Assembly: GCA_003457145.1 (NCBI GenBank)
Contig: DMSR01000291.1
Coordinates: 2,566 to 8,457 of the forward strand
Origin: Bacillus sp. (in: firmicutes)
GTDB lineage: Bacteria > Bacillota > Bacilli > Bacillales > Cytobacillaceae
DNA: 5,892 nt
Direction: 5' to 3'
Shown: piece by piece, positions 4,744 through 5,892 of the stretch
Layout: each line of letters starts with the position of its first letter
Position numbering within the stretch: the stretch's first letter is position 1
The notes under the pieces: generated by a model
What the model saw: the letters and a program-made list of their open reading frames with translations, nothing else
Told to the model about the DNA's origin: nothing
Databases searched by the model: none
Made by a program: the position numbers and the translations under genes

Positions 4744-5892
4744 TTAAGCTATAGCAGCCTTTTGTTCAGATTGTTGGTTCTTTTCTAATTTTGCCAGTTT
4801 AAGAGTTTTATAAAGGTTATAACCCAAGAAGAACTGTGCAACGATCATCATCGTTCCGCCAAGAGCCCGACCTTTTACATAAGGATCCATCATTAATACT
4901 GTTTGAAGGAAAGGAACTCCTTCGATCCAGGCGAAACCTTGAACGACGCCGCCAATCCATAAAGAAAAGGCGAAAATCAAGAATCCGACAGTTGAGAACC
5001 AGAAGTGTGCTTCCATCGCTCTCTTACTGAACATCTGCCGCCCAACCACTCTCGGAATGATGTAGTAAAGTGCAGCGAATGATGTGAAAGAAAACGCTCC
5101 AAATGGTCCCATATGTGCATGCCCGACAGTCCAGTGTGTGAATTTAATAACTGAACTAACAGATGGAAGGGCTTGCAATGGACCTTGTAAGCACGCGAAT
5201 AGATAGAAAATTGTACCTGCCACTGTGAAACGAAGCGGCACATCTGCTCTCGTTTGTTTCCAGGAGCCTTTCATTGTCCCCCAGAAGTTGGCAAGAACTG
5301 CCCATACTGGAATCAGAAGGACGATGGAAGGGATAACCCCAGCTTTTGAAATCCATCCGGGGATTGGCCCATTCATCAAGTGGTGAGGACCATTCCAAAC
5401 ATAAAATGTTGCGATTGCCCAGAAGCCAATCATGGAAAGCTGGTGGCTGTATAGTGGCCGGCCAGTCAGTTTCGGCAATAGGTAATAAATCTGCCCTACA
5501 CCAACTGTAGTCATCCAAAGACCGATTGCATTATGTCCTAGGAACCAGCCCATAAGACCTTGCTGTACCCCGCTTGGTATCCATGCGGCAGGGAAGTTTC
5601 CAACAATCCATGTCAATGGCAGCCATAGCAATGAACCAAGGAAATACCACATGCTGACATAAAGCATCTTTTCCTGTCTCTGGCCAACCGTCTTGAAAAG
5701 GTTGTAAGCTACAAGTCCAATTGCTGCCAGAACCTGAATGTCTACCCAAAGAGGGAATTCACCATACTCGATTACCTCGGTCTGACCGAAAAGTAATGCG
5801 ATAAAACCTTCTAAAATGATAATGTTGTATAAGACCAAAGAAAAATTACCAAGCTTCTCACTGTACACCTTTGTTTTAGCGAGCTTAGGAAG
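4744..5892 (-). CDS. ccoN: cbb3-type cytochrome c oxidase subunit I, N-terminus beyond the window
   Basis: 382 residues are visible and the frame stays open to the right edge, reading LPKLAKTKVYSEKLG at the break. A GTG at 5866-5868 is an internal valine codon. The full protein is usually 450-490 residues, so about 80-110 are missing, including the first low-spin haem histidine. Catalytic features present are GHNAIG with a CuB-ligand histidine (5533-5535), and PHH with the other two CuB ligands (5380-5385), preceded six residues upstream by the tyrosine that in cbb3 enzymes is cross-linked to a CuB histidine. GHAHMG holds the haem b3 and haem b ligands (5113-5121). The tyrosine spacing and absence of an aa3-type HPEVY motif mark it as the C-type (cbb3) oxidase, not an aa3 oxidase or NO reductase. 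It reduces O2 to water and pumps protons. It heads the visible operon. Confidence 0.95.
   Translation of the reverse strand, partial: LPKLAKTKVYSEKLGNFSLVLYNIIILEGFIALLFGQTEVIEYGEFPLWVDIQVLAAIGLVAYNLFKTVGQRQEKMLYVSMWYFLGSLLWLPLTWIVGNFPAAWIPSGVQQGLMGWFLGHNAIGLWMTTVGVGQIYYLLPKLTGRPLYSHQLSMIGFWAIATFYVWNGPHHLMNGPIPGWISKAGVIPSIVLLIPVWAVLANFWGTMKGSWKQTRADVPLRFTVAGTIFYLFACLQGPLQALPSVSSVIKFTHWTVGHAHMGPFGAFSFTSFAALYYIIPRVVGRQMFSKRAMEAHFWFSTVGFLIFAFSLWIGGVVQGFAWIEGVPFLQTVLMMDPYVKGRALGGTMMIVAQFFLGYNLYKTLKLAKLEKNQQSEQKAAIA

Noticed and set aside
5156..5518. A 120-residue open frame on the minus strand inside ccoN
   Set aside because: It lies entirely within the well-conserved ccoN frame, has no family pattern, and is explained as a shadow of that gene.
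4744..5892. Subunit I as a nitric oxide reductase (NorB) or an aa3-type oxidase
   Set aside because: The tyrosine six residues before the PHH pair and the neighbouring FixO-type subunit fit cbb3 oxidase; the aa3-type HPEVY motif is absent.

Overview
The window looks like chromosomal DNA of a low- to mid-GC Gram-positive bacterium, most likely a member of the Bacillaceae. The evidence is strong AGGAGG-type ribosome binding sites, frequent TTG and GTG starts, a lipobox lipoprotein in place of a periplasmic protein, small membrane-anchored single-heme cytochromes, and a hairpin-rich GC-rich intergenic repeat of a kind I associate with Bacillus-like genomes. Genus cannot be fixed from the sequence.

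Right part (1433-5892, minus strand): five tightly spaced genes that read as one respiratory operon, entering from beyond the right edge. In order of transcription they are ccoN (5' end cut off; catalytic subunit of a cbb3-type haem-copper oxidase), a short ccoO (membrane-anchored monohaem cytochrome c), a minimal ccoP-like monohaem cytochrome c, a shortened CcoG/FixG-like membrane protein with four cysteines, and a lipoprotein that joins a beta-propeller to a C-terminal cytochrome c domain. The first three form the oxidase: electrons pass through the CcoO and CcoP haems to the haem b3/CuB site of CcoN, where O2 is reduced. The CcoG-like protein probably serves copper handling or assembly. The propeller-cytochrome is the least understood member and may be an electron donor, a sensor or an accessory enzyme on the outer face of the membrane. 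Gaps are 15, 121, 16 and 27 nt. The 121-nt gap between ccoO and ccoP carries a small reading frame with its own good ribosome site that overlaps the start of ccoP out of frame.

Middle (1383-1432): a perfect 13-bp hairpin lies between the operon and the convergent lysR gene and can end transcription from both sides.

Left part (1-1405): a LysR-family regulator on the plus strand, starting at TTG. It is divergent, across only 41 bp, from a 61-residue two-helix membrane protein on the minus strand, which has a perfect ribosome site and its own terminator. Bases 1-127 carry the end of a hairpin-rich repeat. Bases 128-187 and 222-275 hold nothing I recognise apart from an extended -10 box at 262-270.

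The operon promoter and any further assembly genes (ccoI, ccoS, ccoH) are not in the window. No mobile element, CRISPR array, tRNA or rRNA was seen.
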